Shown here: piece by piece, positions 38,101-49,200 of the stretch
How the letters are laid out: each line of letters starts with the position of its first letter
How positions within the stretch are numbered: position 1 is the stretch's first letter
From: Datnioides undecimradiatus
Taxonomy: Eukaryota > Chordata > Actinopteri > Lobotiformes > Datnioididae
Assembly: GCA_008933995.1 (NCBI GenBank)
Contig: WARS01003068.1
Coordinates: forward strand, 1-64,000
Reading direction: 5' to 3'
Length of the DNA: 64,000 nucleotides
Translations under genes and position numbers: made by a program
The notes under the pieces: model-generated
Told to the model about the DNA's origin: nothing
What the model saw: only the letters and a program-made list of their open reading frames with translations
Database searches by the model: none

Positions 38101-39685
38101 AATATATTTCTCTTTTTTTGGCTTCAAAATGTCAATTTTTAGGGATACTGACTTTAAAAAGTTTTTGTATCTGCCCTTTAAAGCCCCCCTACGTGTTAAC
38201 TTTAAATAATAAAATGTGCACCGCACTTCACATTCCCACATTTGAAAGTAGTCTGAGGTAAAGTAGGTTGTGGCCTTGGTTGAGTCAGCACTAAATCAAC
38301 TGATTGTAAAGACTACTGCTGGTTTTAGTTCTAATACTGTTAGCTGACTGCGTGTACTGCTCCATCTCTGATCTCTTTAACAGCTCCAGATAACAGGCAG
38401 TGAAGGATATGGTTTAAGGGCATTACGCGGATTTAGAAACAGTTGAATATATTTCAAATAAATATCATTAGTACATTTAAATCTGTGGATATCTTGAAAT
38501 ACAATGTCTACTAGTGAGAGTGTTATTTTGGATATCTTTAGTCAGCACTCTGAGCAGTGAGAAGCAGTTTTGTGTTTAAAGATAGAAGGATAGCTTGATC
38601 CCCAGTCACTAAAGGATGTATTCAGAGACACACCACATGATCAACAATGATCAGATCCTCAGTGTTTGTCTTTGTGAAAATCTAAACATGAGTCCTTTTT
38701 CAGTCGTACATGTTCGAGCTATAGTTGAGTTTGCTGCCGCACAGACTACCTGACTGCCTGACTGGGAAACTCTCTGTGAAATGTGAAGCTCTCCGTGCAT
38801 TAACTGTGTTTTTCTGAATACCATACAGGTGGAGGCCCTCAGGGCTTAGGGCCCAAAAGGTGCTGTTCCAGTTAGCCCACCGTCAGGTTGTGTGCCTAAA
38901 GTGAGCGGGTTTTTACTGGGGAAACCTCTAATCCGTGGAATATCTGAGAGGAGCCGTCACACAGACATCGATAAAATTCCTTTGGGGAATGCAGACCTTC
39001 TTTTCCCCCTGACATTGTTGCATTGTGATATATTTTTGTACTTTTGTTAATTACAGTGCTGCTGGCAAAGTAAGCAAAATGAAACAGATTTAGGTAAATG
39101 TCAAGCTAAATGATACAATTTGTGTTTAATATTAAAATACTGACACACACACACAAATTGAACATGTGGATGTTATTCAGATCATGGTCAGCACTGCATT
39201 TAACTCTTTTTAACACTATATTATTATCTAGGCAGCTTGTCTTTCAGCTGTGCAGCTGCTGCACATGCAGCACATGCAGCAGCTGCACAGAGGGATAATA
39301 ATCACAGGGAAAATGCACCAACTGTCCCCCGCCTCGGTTTATCAGTGCATCATTTACTGATGCACTGATCATTTTTTTCTAATTTTTATGATTTTGGCGC
39401 TGGATCTGAGAATATTTTCTGTTGTGCATGGTTTGAATCTCTGCATGTGGCTTCAAAAAACAGTTGCATGATATCTACTTCAACGTCATTTGTTATGATC
39501 AGTTATCAGGATAAAGAACAATTGTTGACACTTGAGTTCTGTCCTGTGAAAACACACTCCACATGCCCTGCAACATATCCTGGTGTGATAAGATGAGAGT
39601 TTGCAGTAAATCCAGGGTGCATACTCACCAAGGCCAGCACTAACAAAAGCAGCAAGCCCACTTCTGCAAGGGAGAGTCGAGCCAT
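23615..39685 (-). CDS. dsg2: desmoglein A (desmoglein-2-like) with giant acidic cytoplasmic tail
   Basis: Desmosomal cadherin of epithelial and heart cell junctions; its tail binds plakoglobin. Exons, complement: 39629-39685, 36795-36920, 35607-35762, 35085-35223, 34525-34691, 33881-34015, 33141-33326, 32908-32980 with 32474-32834, 31734-31876, 30992-31213, 30270-30509, 29673-29806, 29210-29536 and 23615-29050. This totals 7,902 nt, 2,633 aa; human DSG2 has 1,118. Signal peptide 1-19; furin site RRKKR ends at 38, so mature Trp2 (EW) is kept. Cadherin Ca motifs include [16 protein letters not shown] and LDRE. Transmembrane helix about 655-677; ICS about 829-880 ([31 protein letters not shown]). 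The final exon of 1,811 codons is described separately. Exon 8 needs a 73-nt mini-intron (32835-32907) or a one-base correction to stay in frame. Donors of exons 2 (GTCATT), 4 (GTACTG) and 13 (GTACCA) are weak. Adjacent to ttr, as DSG2 is in mammals. Confidence 0.88.
23760..27780 (-). repeat. acidic repeat region of the desmoglein A tail
   Basis: Within the last exon, about 1,300 codons are very rich in Glu, Asp, Ser and Gln. Phrases such as [21 protein letters not shown] and [11 protein letters not shown] return at long intervals, showing decayed repeats of about 118 residues. The region contains no globular domain I recognise. The protein then ends in a short basic tip, about the last 30 residues ([19 protein letters not shown]). 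The plus-strand open frames over this exon are antisense shadows. Confidence 0.85.
25742..26449 (-). repeat. two near-identical 354-bp tandem units in the desmoglein A tail
   Basis: The unit at 25742-26095 is repeated at 26096-26449 with only a handful of base changes, and a third, diverged start follows at 26450. 354 bp is 118 codons, so copy number changes keep the frame. Each unit encodes [41 protein letters not shown] and [15 protein letters not shown]. This is the youngest duplication in the array. Confidence 0.9.
29130..29182. repeat. (CT)n(TG)n microsatellite inside intron 13 of desmoglein A
   Basis: CT dinucleotides then TG dinucleotides, within the 159-nt intron at 29051-29209. On the gene strand the tract reads (CA)n(GA)n. 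Confidence 0.9.
32180..32221. repeat. poly(T) run in desmoglein A intron 8
   Basis: A run of about 22 T on the plus strand at 32199-32220, in the intron between exons 8 and 9. It could be the tail of a retroposed sequence on the minus strand, but no body is recognisable. Confidence 0.6.
32745..32834 (-). repeat. Gly-Ala/Gly-Val repeat segment in desmoglein A exon 8
   Basis: GCTGGA and GTTGGA triplet pairs encode AGAGAGAG then VGVGVGVG, directly downstream of the possible mini-intron. It matches in position the Gly-rich segments of the other two paralogues, but with different composition. Confidence 0.8.
39248..39290. repeat. 15-bp perfect hairpin, CAG/CTG-rich
   Basis: Arms CTGTGCAGCTGCTGC (39248-39262) and GCAGCAGCTGCACAG (39276-39290) around a 13-base loop, in intron 1 of desmoglein A. 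The arms also contain internal CAGCTG E-box palindromes. Confidence 0.8.
39341..39369. repeat. 12-bp perfect hairpin
   Basis: Arms ATCAGTGCATCA (39341-39352) and TGATGCACTGAT (39358-39369) around a 5-base loop, about 50 bp from the previous hairpin. Confidence 0.8.
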
Positions 39686-42600
39686 GAGTGCTGAGAAGCC
39701 ACGCGCACACCAGCCCGTCCTGTCCAGAATCCAGTGGTCCAGAACAATCTGATGAGCTTTAAGTGAGCTCTGCTGTAGACACACCTACGTCGGCTTCACT
39801 GAGCTTTGCATCATAACCACACCTGGATGTGTGCATCCCCCTCCCCCTACTTCACATATGCTTTTATAACTTTGACTGTCACGTGTGCGTGTTTCTTGAA
39901 GGTGTGTCTCTTCACCTCTGTGGAGTTTGAAAGACTACAGTAAGCCCTCGGGGCTGAACACTTGATCAAGCTGACAGATACAGACAGCCTAAGCACACTC
40001 TAAAAATAAAAAATGCTCTTAACTTTCACAGATCTCTTAATCTCTTACATCAAGTTATGCTGTTATTTTAATTGCATAAAATAAAGTCAGCACACTTTAA
40101 AGAGGGCTCCTGTGCTGACTGCTGTGAGACCGTTCCTGCTGTTTCTGATGCCGGGCAGCATGCAGCAACTGTGAGCCATAGCTGTTCAGGCAGTATTCCA
40201 AGTACTGTCGCATGGGCATCAGTGGGACCGGTGTTAGAAGTGTTGTTGTAAGCACCTGCAGAAGCACGTCTGTCATTGTGTGCAGAGTCATGTTGGCACT
40301 AAACTTGAGAAGAGAGCAAGCATGAAAATCTGTGTCAAACCCAGGTTCCATGTCCAAGATGTCCAAGAGAGTCGGCTCTCTATGACAGTTAAAGGGGAAG
40401 TTTTGAATTTAGCTGGCTCAGGAAAGTCACACACTAATTGAATGCATTGTAAATGATCTGAAATGATGCAACTGAGCCAACACATTGTGGATTCAAACAT
40501 TTCTGATTGAACTGAGCACAAACTCATTTAAACAGAAGTCCCCATTAAAGCAAGCTACATAAACTAAAGTAAGCAATGTAACGTTGTCCATTACCACCAG
40601 GGAAACACACCACCCGTCACCACAAGTCCACTGTTATGATTCCATGTGATTTCAAGTCAAAGTTGAGCTTTGTGAAACATGGCACTGACTTTATCAGACA
40701 ACTGAGTGGCTGTAGTTTTGCTGTCAGGCAGTATTTAAAGTGAGTCTGCTTCCTTAATCTGTGATGTGTACAGTTATGATATTACATATTGTTCCTTTAC
40801 TCTTTGTTCTTGTCTCTTCCAGTCATCGCCTGCATCAGTAGTGAGGAACAGCTGAACATCCGCTGTTTTTACGACTCTGGCCAGACACATGGCTGCTTGT
40901 GCTGGAGATGTCTGACTCTTTGCAGCGTTTTGACAGAGCTCCTCCTTTGAATTCTTGTTCCTGCAACACTGAAAACAAGTTTTTCACAGTTTTGCAGTCG
41001 TCCCTCTCAGGTATGGTGTTACCTGCTCTCCATTCATACATTTCGCACACTTCTGACAGAAGCACAGACCTTTTTAAAAAAATATTCAAAATTTAATACC
41101 ATGCTCTCAACTTTAAATAAGCTAAACTGCAATGACTTCTCAGCATTGTCACTCGGATGTTGTCGGATGTTGTTCTGATACCTTTTTTTTTTACAGTGCG
41201 TGTGCAAATTAAACACCACCTTAACCACACACGAGCATCGAGCACATGTGATTTATTAGCCCTGGCATATTCTCATTGACGGTATAAATTGATGTGCCTG
41301 GCAGCTTCTACGGGACTGCCAGAGCCTGGCACAACCACTGGTTACACCTGTCATTCGCTTATAAAACTGAAGCTGAGTTCAACTGACACATGGAGAATGA
41401 ATCAACGCCAAGACTCAAACACTCTTTTACACCCTGTATCACGCATGTCCAGTGTTTGCCAGAGTCAAAGTTTTTCACATGCACTTTGTAAATGACTGTG
41501 GATTGTGTGCAGGCGAGCTGTGTGGGTTATTAGCATGGTCCATGTTGATTGACATCAAAACATTTTGCAGCAGTTTTTTTAAAAAAGTGTCATCCACCCA
41601 AACGATATTAGTGAGCTTTATCAACGATGCAAGTTGTGGCTGATTAAAGCTGAATTGTATTAGAATCATTCTAATCTAATTATACATGAATATAGTTAAT
41701 ATTTGGTTTAAGGGAGACAACCGATATACAGTGTGTAGTGTGTAAGGGTCACACACAAACACAGACCTACTGTATATACACACATATGGCACATATGGCA
41801 CATAACAGTCTTGTGTTAATTAATGTGTGTACGTCCTGTTTGCTGATGTTAAATCAGTTTCGTCAATACTGCAGCAATAAGGTGAGTTTACTGCAGAGGA
41901 AGGTTGAAGGTCTGTTCCTTTGACATTACAGCACATGTCCATACTGTCCAGTTTGTGTGTGTTGAATTGAGCAGCCTTTGCACACATTCGGCTTATCGAG
42001 ACATGTTGCAGTTCTTCAGAGAGTATCAGTGTGATCAGCCCTGCTGTAGGCGGACCACATGTATCTAATTAACTGAAAGAAATATTTCTTTTGATGGATG
42101 ATTCTCTCCAGACAGATTCTGCATTAAGGCCTGCGCAGGTGTGTGTTTGTGCTTGTGTGTGTGTGTCTCAGACCACAGGTATGCTTAGATTAATTATAAG
42201 AGCTTGATTCAGAGCATTAATAGGACTGATAACATCTGTCTATTCCAGCTTACCTTGAGGAGTATGAATGAGACTGTGAACCAAAATGACCTTGGTGACC
42301 TTGCAGCAATCATTCCATGAGAAAAGTCTGAAATACAATGAATTTATTGAATCTTTATGGAAACAGTGACATGAGGAAACAACAGGCCAGGATCTTAGGG
42401 CACACATCAAAATGAGCATTTTAAAAAACAAAATCATAGATTCAATATCAAAATAAAGTTGTATTAAGAACCATCTGTACAAGTCACACTAAGTTTAATA
42501 TGAGTTTCCAAGGCAACAAAACCAACCTGGGCAGGGTGGAGGTAAAAGAGGCCAGAGCTGCTGCACACATTACTCTAAAGTTATGCTGGATGAAACATTT

Positions 42601-43243
42601 GTAGCAAATAGATGTTCATTAGCAAAGAGCAACAATGATAAGAAGTAAACCTTCACCAACGCTGACTAAAACATAGTTTTACAACAGCACCAAAACATTT
42701 CTCCAGCCGGCACCAGCATCAACAAAACACAAAAAGAGCTGCACTGCACGGCTATTACATAACTTATTGCATGAAATTATCCTGCAACGACCTATGACAC
42801 GGGTTATGATGTGTAATTTTTAGTATTTACCCTCCACCATAGCATGCACAATATCATCTGCATCGTTTCTGAAACACACAGAGTAAACAGAGAGGAGCTA
42901 CGTGCTGCTGTCACATGCTGTGTTTCAGATTATTGTGCTGCAACACATACGAGCCCATCCTGAGTCATGTTCAGCAGTAGCTTTGTACTGCCATCTAGTG
43001 TTCAAAACCCAACCAGACGGTTTGAAATCTAAGTAACCGGTCAGACTTATGAGCAGGTACCATGGAGCTAAAGAGGAGCTGAATGCTAGTTAACCATCGG
43101 CGAATGAGTAACTCCTGATCTCATTTTATGTAGAGTAGCTAATGACTGGTTGAAATGGAATATAATAAAGGACAAAATAGTAAAAGATTAGACTCATGTA
43201 GCTCTAATTGATTGAGTCATACATGAACTAATGACCTAATGAT
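39686..43243. other. desmoglein A-B intergenic region
   Basis: 3.6 kb between the start of desmoglein A and the stop of desmoglein B. It must hold the promoter of A and the 3' UTR of B. Candidate polyadenylation signals for B on the minus strand are ATTAAA at about 42494-42499 and AATAAA at 42343-42348. Open frames here are short and have no exon partners or familiar motifs. Confidence 0.5.
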
Positions 43244-46200
43244 TCACTGACGGTTGTCTGGTGGTACTGTGATGTCAGAGGCAGTTCTATAGTGTGAAAT
43301 CTGTCTCTGCTGATGCTTGTTTGTGCTCTGTGTGATAAGTACCTGGCCCTCTTCAGACCCTGCTGATCCCACCCTGTTGTGTCTACCTATCAACGTGCCT
43401 GTATTGAAATCATCCATCCTACCTCCATGCTCTGACCAGATCCGTCGACCACTCCTCCTGACACAAATTACCTCTCCTGGGACATCAGACCTCTGCCCCA
43501 TCAACACTTCCTGGTTCTTCTCAACCTCTCTGTTGCCTCTTTGCCTAGTCAGTGTTAAAGTAGCAGTGTGTCCCCCATGCACGATGTTCTCACTGTGTAT
43601 AGATCTCTCATTAAGCAGAGTCATTCCCTGCAGGTTTGGAACAGGTGCTTCGGCCAACAGCACAGTGCTCTGAAGGTGCGGTTGGATGACGTAGTGCATT
43701 GGCTGCAACACAGATGTGGTGGTGTAGTAGACAGGCTGCTGCAGTAGAAGCATCTGTCCAGGAGAGGGCGCCATGGCTCTGGTAACAGGACTAACAGGAG
43801 GCGACAGAGCCACGCTGCCGGTGCTGTGTGAGGACTGCTCACGCATGCTGCTGGAAGCTGCTCTACTAAAGCCTGTAGCTCCTTGGGATGACTGGCTGAT
43901 GCTGACGCTCTGGTTAAGCTCCAAGCCATTTCCGTGGATGCTGGGTGGTTTGGTCTCCAATGAGGGCACAGCAGTATGGTCTAATCCGTCCAGCCCTGGT
44001 GTGGCAATACATCGACGTGTCAGAGGTGTTTCAGGTTTAGGAGAGGTACAGATCTCAGCCAGGGTCTTGAATTTTGGCCCCAGGTCATCGAGGAACTGCA
44101 GGTCATTACTGGACTCCAGGAGGCTGCAGCAGCCCACTGAGCCAGCAGAGGAGCCCTGGCCCTCACAGTCATAAATCAGAAGACTGTCCTTTGCTGCTTG
44201 TTTCTCTGCTGCACAGTTTGCCTTCTGCAGAGAGGTGAACATTAACACAAAGAAAGAGAAAGACGTGCTACTGATTACACCCAGCACACCCTCAACAGTG
44301 ACAGCACACACTCTCGTTACAACATTATGACAGTAACATCTGTACAGTTTGAAATAGCATGTTTATCTGATGATTTTGTCTAATCATGGCTCACCACTGT
44401 GAAACATGGTGATGTCACTAAAAGGACAGACAGAGGTTGACCAAACTTGTTTGGAAGACAGGATGATGGTGAACTTCAACTGTCTCACGCTCCCTCACCT
44501 GGGAGTAGTATTGATGCAAAAACACATCAGGGAGTGCAGTTCCCTCCAGGCCATCACACTGTAACAGATGTTCCTCCATTGAGTACAGATCTCTCCAGCT
44601 TCTCCTGGATGCTTTGGAGCTGCCGTGCGGGGTTCTGCCGTCGGCCACGCACCTGGACTGGAAAGTGCTGGCAGTGCCCATGTTAAGAGTCATGATGGAA
44701 GCTGCTGTGTTTGCATTGGAGCCGCAAACCACGTTGCTGGCCTGCACAGCTGATATAGCGGCAGGTATCATCTGGACAGGAGAGCTGAGCAGAGGAACAT
44801 TCTGAAGGAAACACGAACACAGATTGAAAAGAGACACATTTACTTTCCAACACGTTTGACATTCACAGTACCTGACTGTGATATTCACACTAATGAAAAT
44901 AGACATAACAATACCAGATAAGGTGTCAAGCCACACTCTGAAGTCATGTGCCAACCACGTAGCTCAGCTTTTCACCAGAATTTGCTTCCTGAAAACTGGT
45001 CCTCTTAAATTCCCCAGTGTGTGCTAGTAAACGTGAGCTGCTTCCGTGCTCTTATATCTCTGTTTTGTTTTTAATTACTATCTATTTTGTTGTGCAAATT
45101 AGTGTCTATTAATTGTCCATTAAAAACACATCTTATTGTCATGCACTTGTAACATTGATGCCCTCAGTCTTAAATAAAGCTAGTTTGCGCCACGCTGTAT
45201 ATTTTACCTTGTCCTCTCCTCGGCCCTCGGTATGATAGACAATCAGGTGTTCTCTGGTACCAAAAGGAAGGTCAGAGAAGGCTGCTGACATTCCCCCACA
45301 GGAGCAGGTCATCAGCAAGAGAGCTACAACTGAAAAACACAAGCACAGCAATCATAGACATATATAGGACATATATAGCAATCACAGATATATATAGGAT
45401 CCCATAAACACAAATAGTTAGACATGCAAATTTAGACTTGCTAATACTTTGAGATTTCTGTACAATGTCTGGCCCCATCAAATGCTATGAACGCCCCTGT
45501 TACTCTGACACATTCACATATGCTGCTGTGAAGAGTTTCTTTGGTAAAATACAGAAAAAGCATTTCCAAGTGAAAGAGTGTAGATAAGCAGACGGGACAT
45601 AACGAGCTGCTGCTGGCTGGGTAACAATGTGATGTGCTGCTAAAAGTTGAGTAGATCAGTAGGTCAGGATGTTACTGGGTGAATCCTTTTGGTTCGTGCT
45701 GATGTGAGCACAGTTTACTGGAAGTGAATGTACTTTGAAATAAAATTTTCACATTTTTCATTTCACCTTGAATTTAAACATGGGCATACTGGAGAAGATG
45801 CTTTATTTCACCTTTTACGGGCACAGGCTATATACATGTATTTAAGGCAAAGGATACTCACCAAGCAGTACCAGAAGTCCCAGTATCAATGCCCCCACTC
45901 CCAGTCCTCCAAAGGCAGAGGAGGATTCCTTGAGGAAAGCTCCCCGGCCTTGTAAACCTGCCGATCTGCATGTCTCTCCTTTTTCACAGGTGCATACATA
46001 TAGGGCCAGGTACTGGGGGTCAGGGCAGGCAAGACCCTGCTGGTCCTGGACAATGAAGGCAACCTGATAGTGACCAGGCCACAGTGGTCTCAAAGCCCTG
46101 ACGGATGCAGCGGCATCTGTGAGCAAGAAGGAGACGAGAGGAGTCCAACGGTTCTAGTGCTGGTGGATTTTTAGATTTCCTTTAGAATGAAAGAAATGAG

Positions 46201-49200
46201 TGTAGAAGCTCAACCCAAAGTCTTCTCTGCTGAGTTCTACAAACAGCTATGGGATATTTGTTTCCTTTCTTTTAAAGAACACTGACAAAGAAAAATGATT
46301 CAGCACTCAAATGAATACAGAATACTGAACTTTAAAACAATCAGGTGATAAGGTGCCATACCATTCGAAGGCTCAACGCTCCACTTGCCCTGACTCTCCT
46401 CTGCCACAATGCTGAAGCTGAAAGGGGCTGAGTTCGGGTCTCCATCCTCATCCACCGCCGTGATGTTTATGAGTTCAGTGTCTGAGCAGACGTACTCAGC
46501 ATCGCTGGTCAGTGAGGGGCAGTTATCATTTACATCCCCCACCTGCAATGCTATCGTTCCTGTAACCATCTTGGGAGGTATTTCTGTGGGAATCAGGAAA
46601 TAGAAGCGCTCTGATTAAAGGCAGGCTCACTGCAAACATGAGCTTCTGGGGACAACTGTCTACATTTCAGATCATACCTGCTATCAATATAACAAGCTTA
46701 CCGTCGGTCAGACTCAGTATCTTAGCGTAGTAAGTTCCATTAACCAAGAACGGAGACTCTCTGTCCGGGTACTTTTGAAGTCTAATCTCAGCTGTTGTCG
46801 GGTCAACCAACAGCCAGTTGTCGGGGTCGTAGCCTTTAGCATATCTGTGGGAAAGAGTGTGAAGCAACTCTCAGAACTTTCAGATTCCAATAATCACAGC
46901 CACATATTTCAATTGATTTCTTTACCTTACTGCAATGAATTGTGGGAAATTAGCAAAACAGTGCAACAACATCCATAAATGTACATTCTGATGAACAAAT
47001 CCAGTGACGAGGCTGACTCAGTAACGTGTTTGTCATGAATCCTCCTGACTTTGGTGCTGCTCTGACTTTTCCTTCACTGCCACCAACAGGTTCAGTCTTG
47101 CTTTGAAGAGTAAAATGTCTCAGCAATGGTGCAGTCATTCGTGTCCTTTGAGAGCTTTGTGACTTTGATGTGTGTGTCTAACTGTTTGGTTTTATTTACA
47201 GTAAGGATTACAGCCCCAGAGAGAGTCGTGTTAAAAAGCCACTAATATCAAGTGAAAGAAAAACGTGCGTTTGTTAGAGACTGTAGTCCGTTAGTGTGAG
47301 GTCTCTTATGACTGAACATTTATTCTGCTGAAAGCCTGAAAGTTAAGCGTGACTGCATCTCACCGAACGTTTTGCGCTGGTTCTCCAGTGTCAGTGTCAA
47401 CGGCTGCGTAGACAGCAATCACCTCCATTAGTGGACTTTCCTCTGGTTGCTCAGACACTGAGACAGGCTTCACTGCAGGCTGAAAGGCCACGCCCTCAGG
47501 CTCATTCAGCACCGCAATGTTCACTGAGTAACGTTTGCCTTTTTTTGGTCTCTTGTTCTTGGAGGTCTTTTTAGCTGCGCCACCACCTGCACCAGCCCCA
47601 GCAGCATCCACCACACCAGACCCAGCTGCAAGTCCAACATTTGCCCCTCCGCTACCACCTCCGCCTCCGCCTCCTGCTCCTCCTGCATCCCCATCTCCAC
47701 CTCCCCCTGCTCCTCCATCCCCATCTCCTCCTCCTTCTCCTCCCTCTCCTTGACCCATGCCATCACCGTCTCCATCCCCCACAACTGGGGCAACATTGGA
47801 TACTACCACCCCCAGCTTGATATCAGGATTTTCCTCAAAATCAACAGGCTGAAAAGAAACAGAGTTGAGCCACATGAGTTTACTCTCACAAAACATTGTT
47901 AAACAAGTTATCTTACAGGAACACATTGTCCAGCTGTAGTCCTTACAAGCTTGCAAATATAAGTTTCAGCTGTTCAGGTGCTGCAGTGTAGGCAGAATTA
48001 CCTTTTCAAGCATCAGAACACCTTCGTTGGTTTTGGGATCAGTCCTGATGCTGAAAATTCCCTGTTCGTTTCCCGTGACGATGTGGAAAACAGCCAGCCA
48101 GTTGTCGGTCTTCTTCTCGTCAGCGTCCAGCACTTTGAACCTCATGACCTCCTTGTTGGCCGTGTTCTCCACAATGCTACCTGTATACTACACCAGCAGA
48201 GCACAGACAATAAGGAGTTTAATAATATATAAAGCTATTAAATGAAAATATTAATTTGACTATTATCATAAAGTTGGACATTTGGGATCATCAGTCATGG
48301 TTTTTAGTTGAGCACCTTGTTTTGGTGGTTTCCTGTTTTATTTTGAAAGGTTTCACCTGTGTCTCGTTTGCCTGCACTCCCCAGTTTATAAAAGTTGTCA
48401 CTTCCTTTGTTCTGTGGTTCGTTGTTGGTGAGTTAATGTGCCTTCCTAGTGTCCTTGTGTTTTCCCTCGTCTTCCCTCGTGTTCCTTGCATATGATTGGA
48501 TTTATGTTTTTTGTGGGTTTTTGCCTGTTTTCTGGACTTTGGGTTTTTGGACTGTTTACCTAGTTTGGACCCAGCCTGCCTCGACTAACCCTAAGCCTAA
48601 ACCCAACAATAAACTAAACTCTCTGCTCCTTGTGTCTGTGTCTTGTGTCTTGTGGCTCCTCTTATTTGCTTTCTATTGGGAAGATTAAAGCCTTCTGAGA
48701 TTCTAAGCTGAGCTAACTCACTATGAGTTATAGTCACTGACACTGTTTCATATGAGAACATCATCATCTGTGGAAACAGAGTCAGAGCTCATACCTCATC
48801 TTTTTCCAGGGTAGGTCTGTTATCATTGATGTCCACCACTTTGATATGAATAGTGCCAGTGCCTGTGTTGCCTCCAGGAGCTCCATCCATATCACTTCCT
48901 TTAACTGTTAAGATGTAGGAGCTCTGTGTCTGTGGACCGCAGAGAGACCAACGCAGGTGGTTTACCATCAGAGAGAAACGAGCTCAGCAGTCCTATCAAA
49001 CATCTACAGCCTTGTTAGAGTTACGGCACATGACACACTCTTCTGCCTGACCTCTCTGTCCAAAGTGTTTTCTTTGACGTAAATGGATCCAGTGTCTCTG
49101 TCTATGTAGAAAAGGTCCGTGCCATCGGAGGGCTCCTGCTTCACAATGCTGTAAGCGATCTTTGAATGGGAGCAGTTGGCCTTGTCTGCATCAGTGGCCG

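Larger units (their letters stand above)
36921..39628. other. desmoglein A intron 1, no gene seen
   Basis: 2.7-kb first intron. It contains AT-rich patches near 37.3-37.5 kb and two hairpins at 39248-39290 and 39341-39369. First introns often hold control elements, but none is recognisable by motif. Confidence 0.5.

Noticed and set aside
40835-41089. 84-codon minus-strand open frame between desmogleins A and B
   Set aside because: No recognisable domain and no exon partners; a chance frame is the simpler reading.
47535-47753. Plus-strand proline-rich frame (PPPPAPPAS...)
   Set aside because: Shadow of the glycine-coding GGN repeat of desmoglein B on the other strand.
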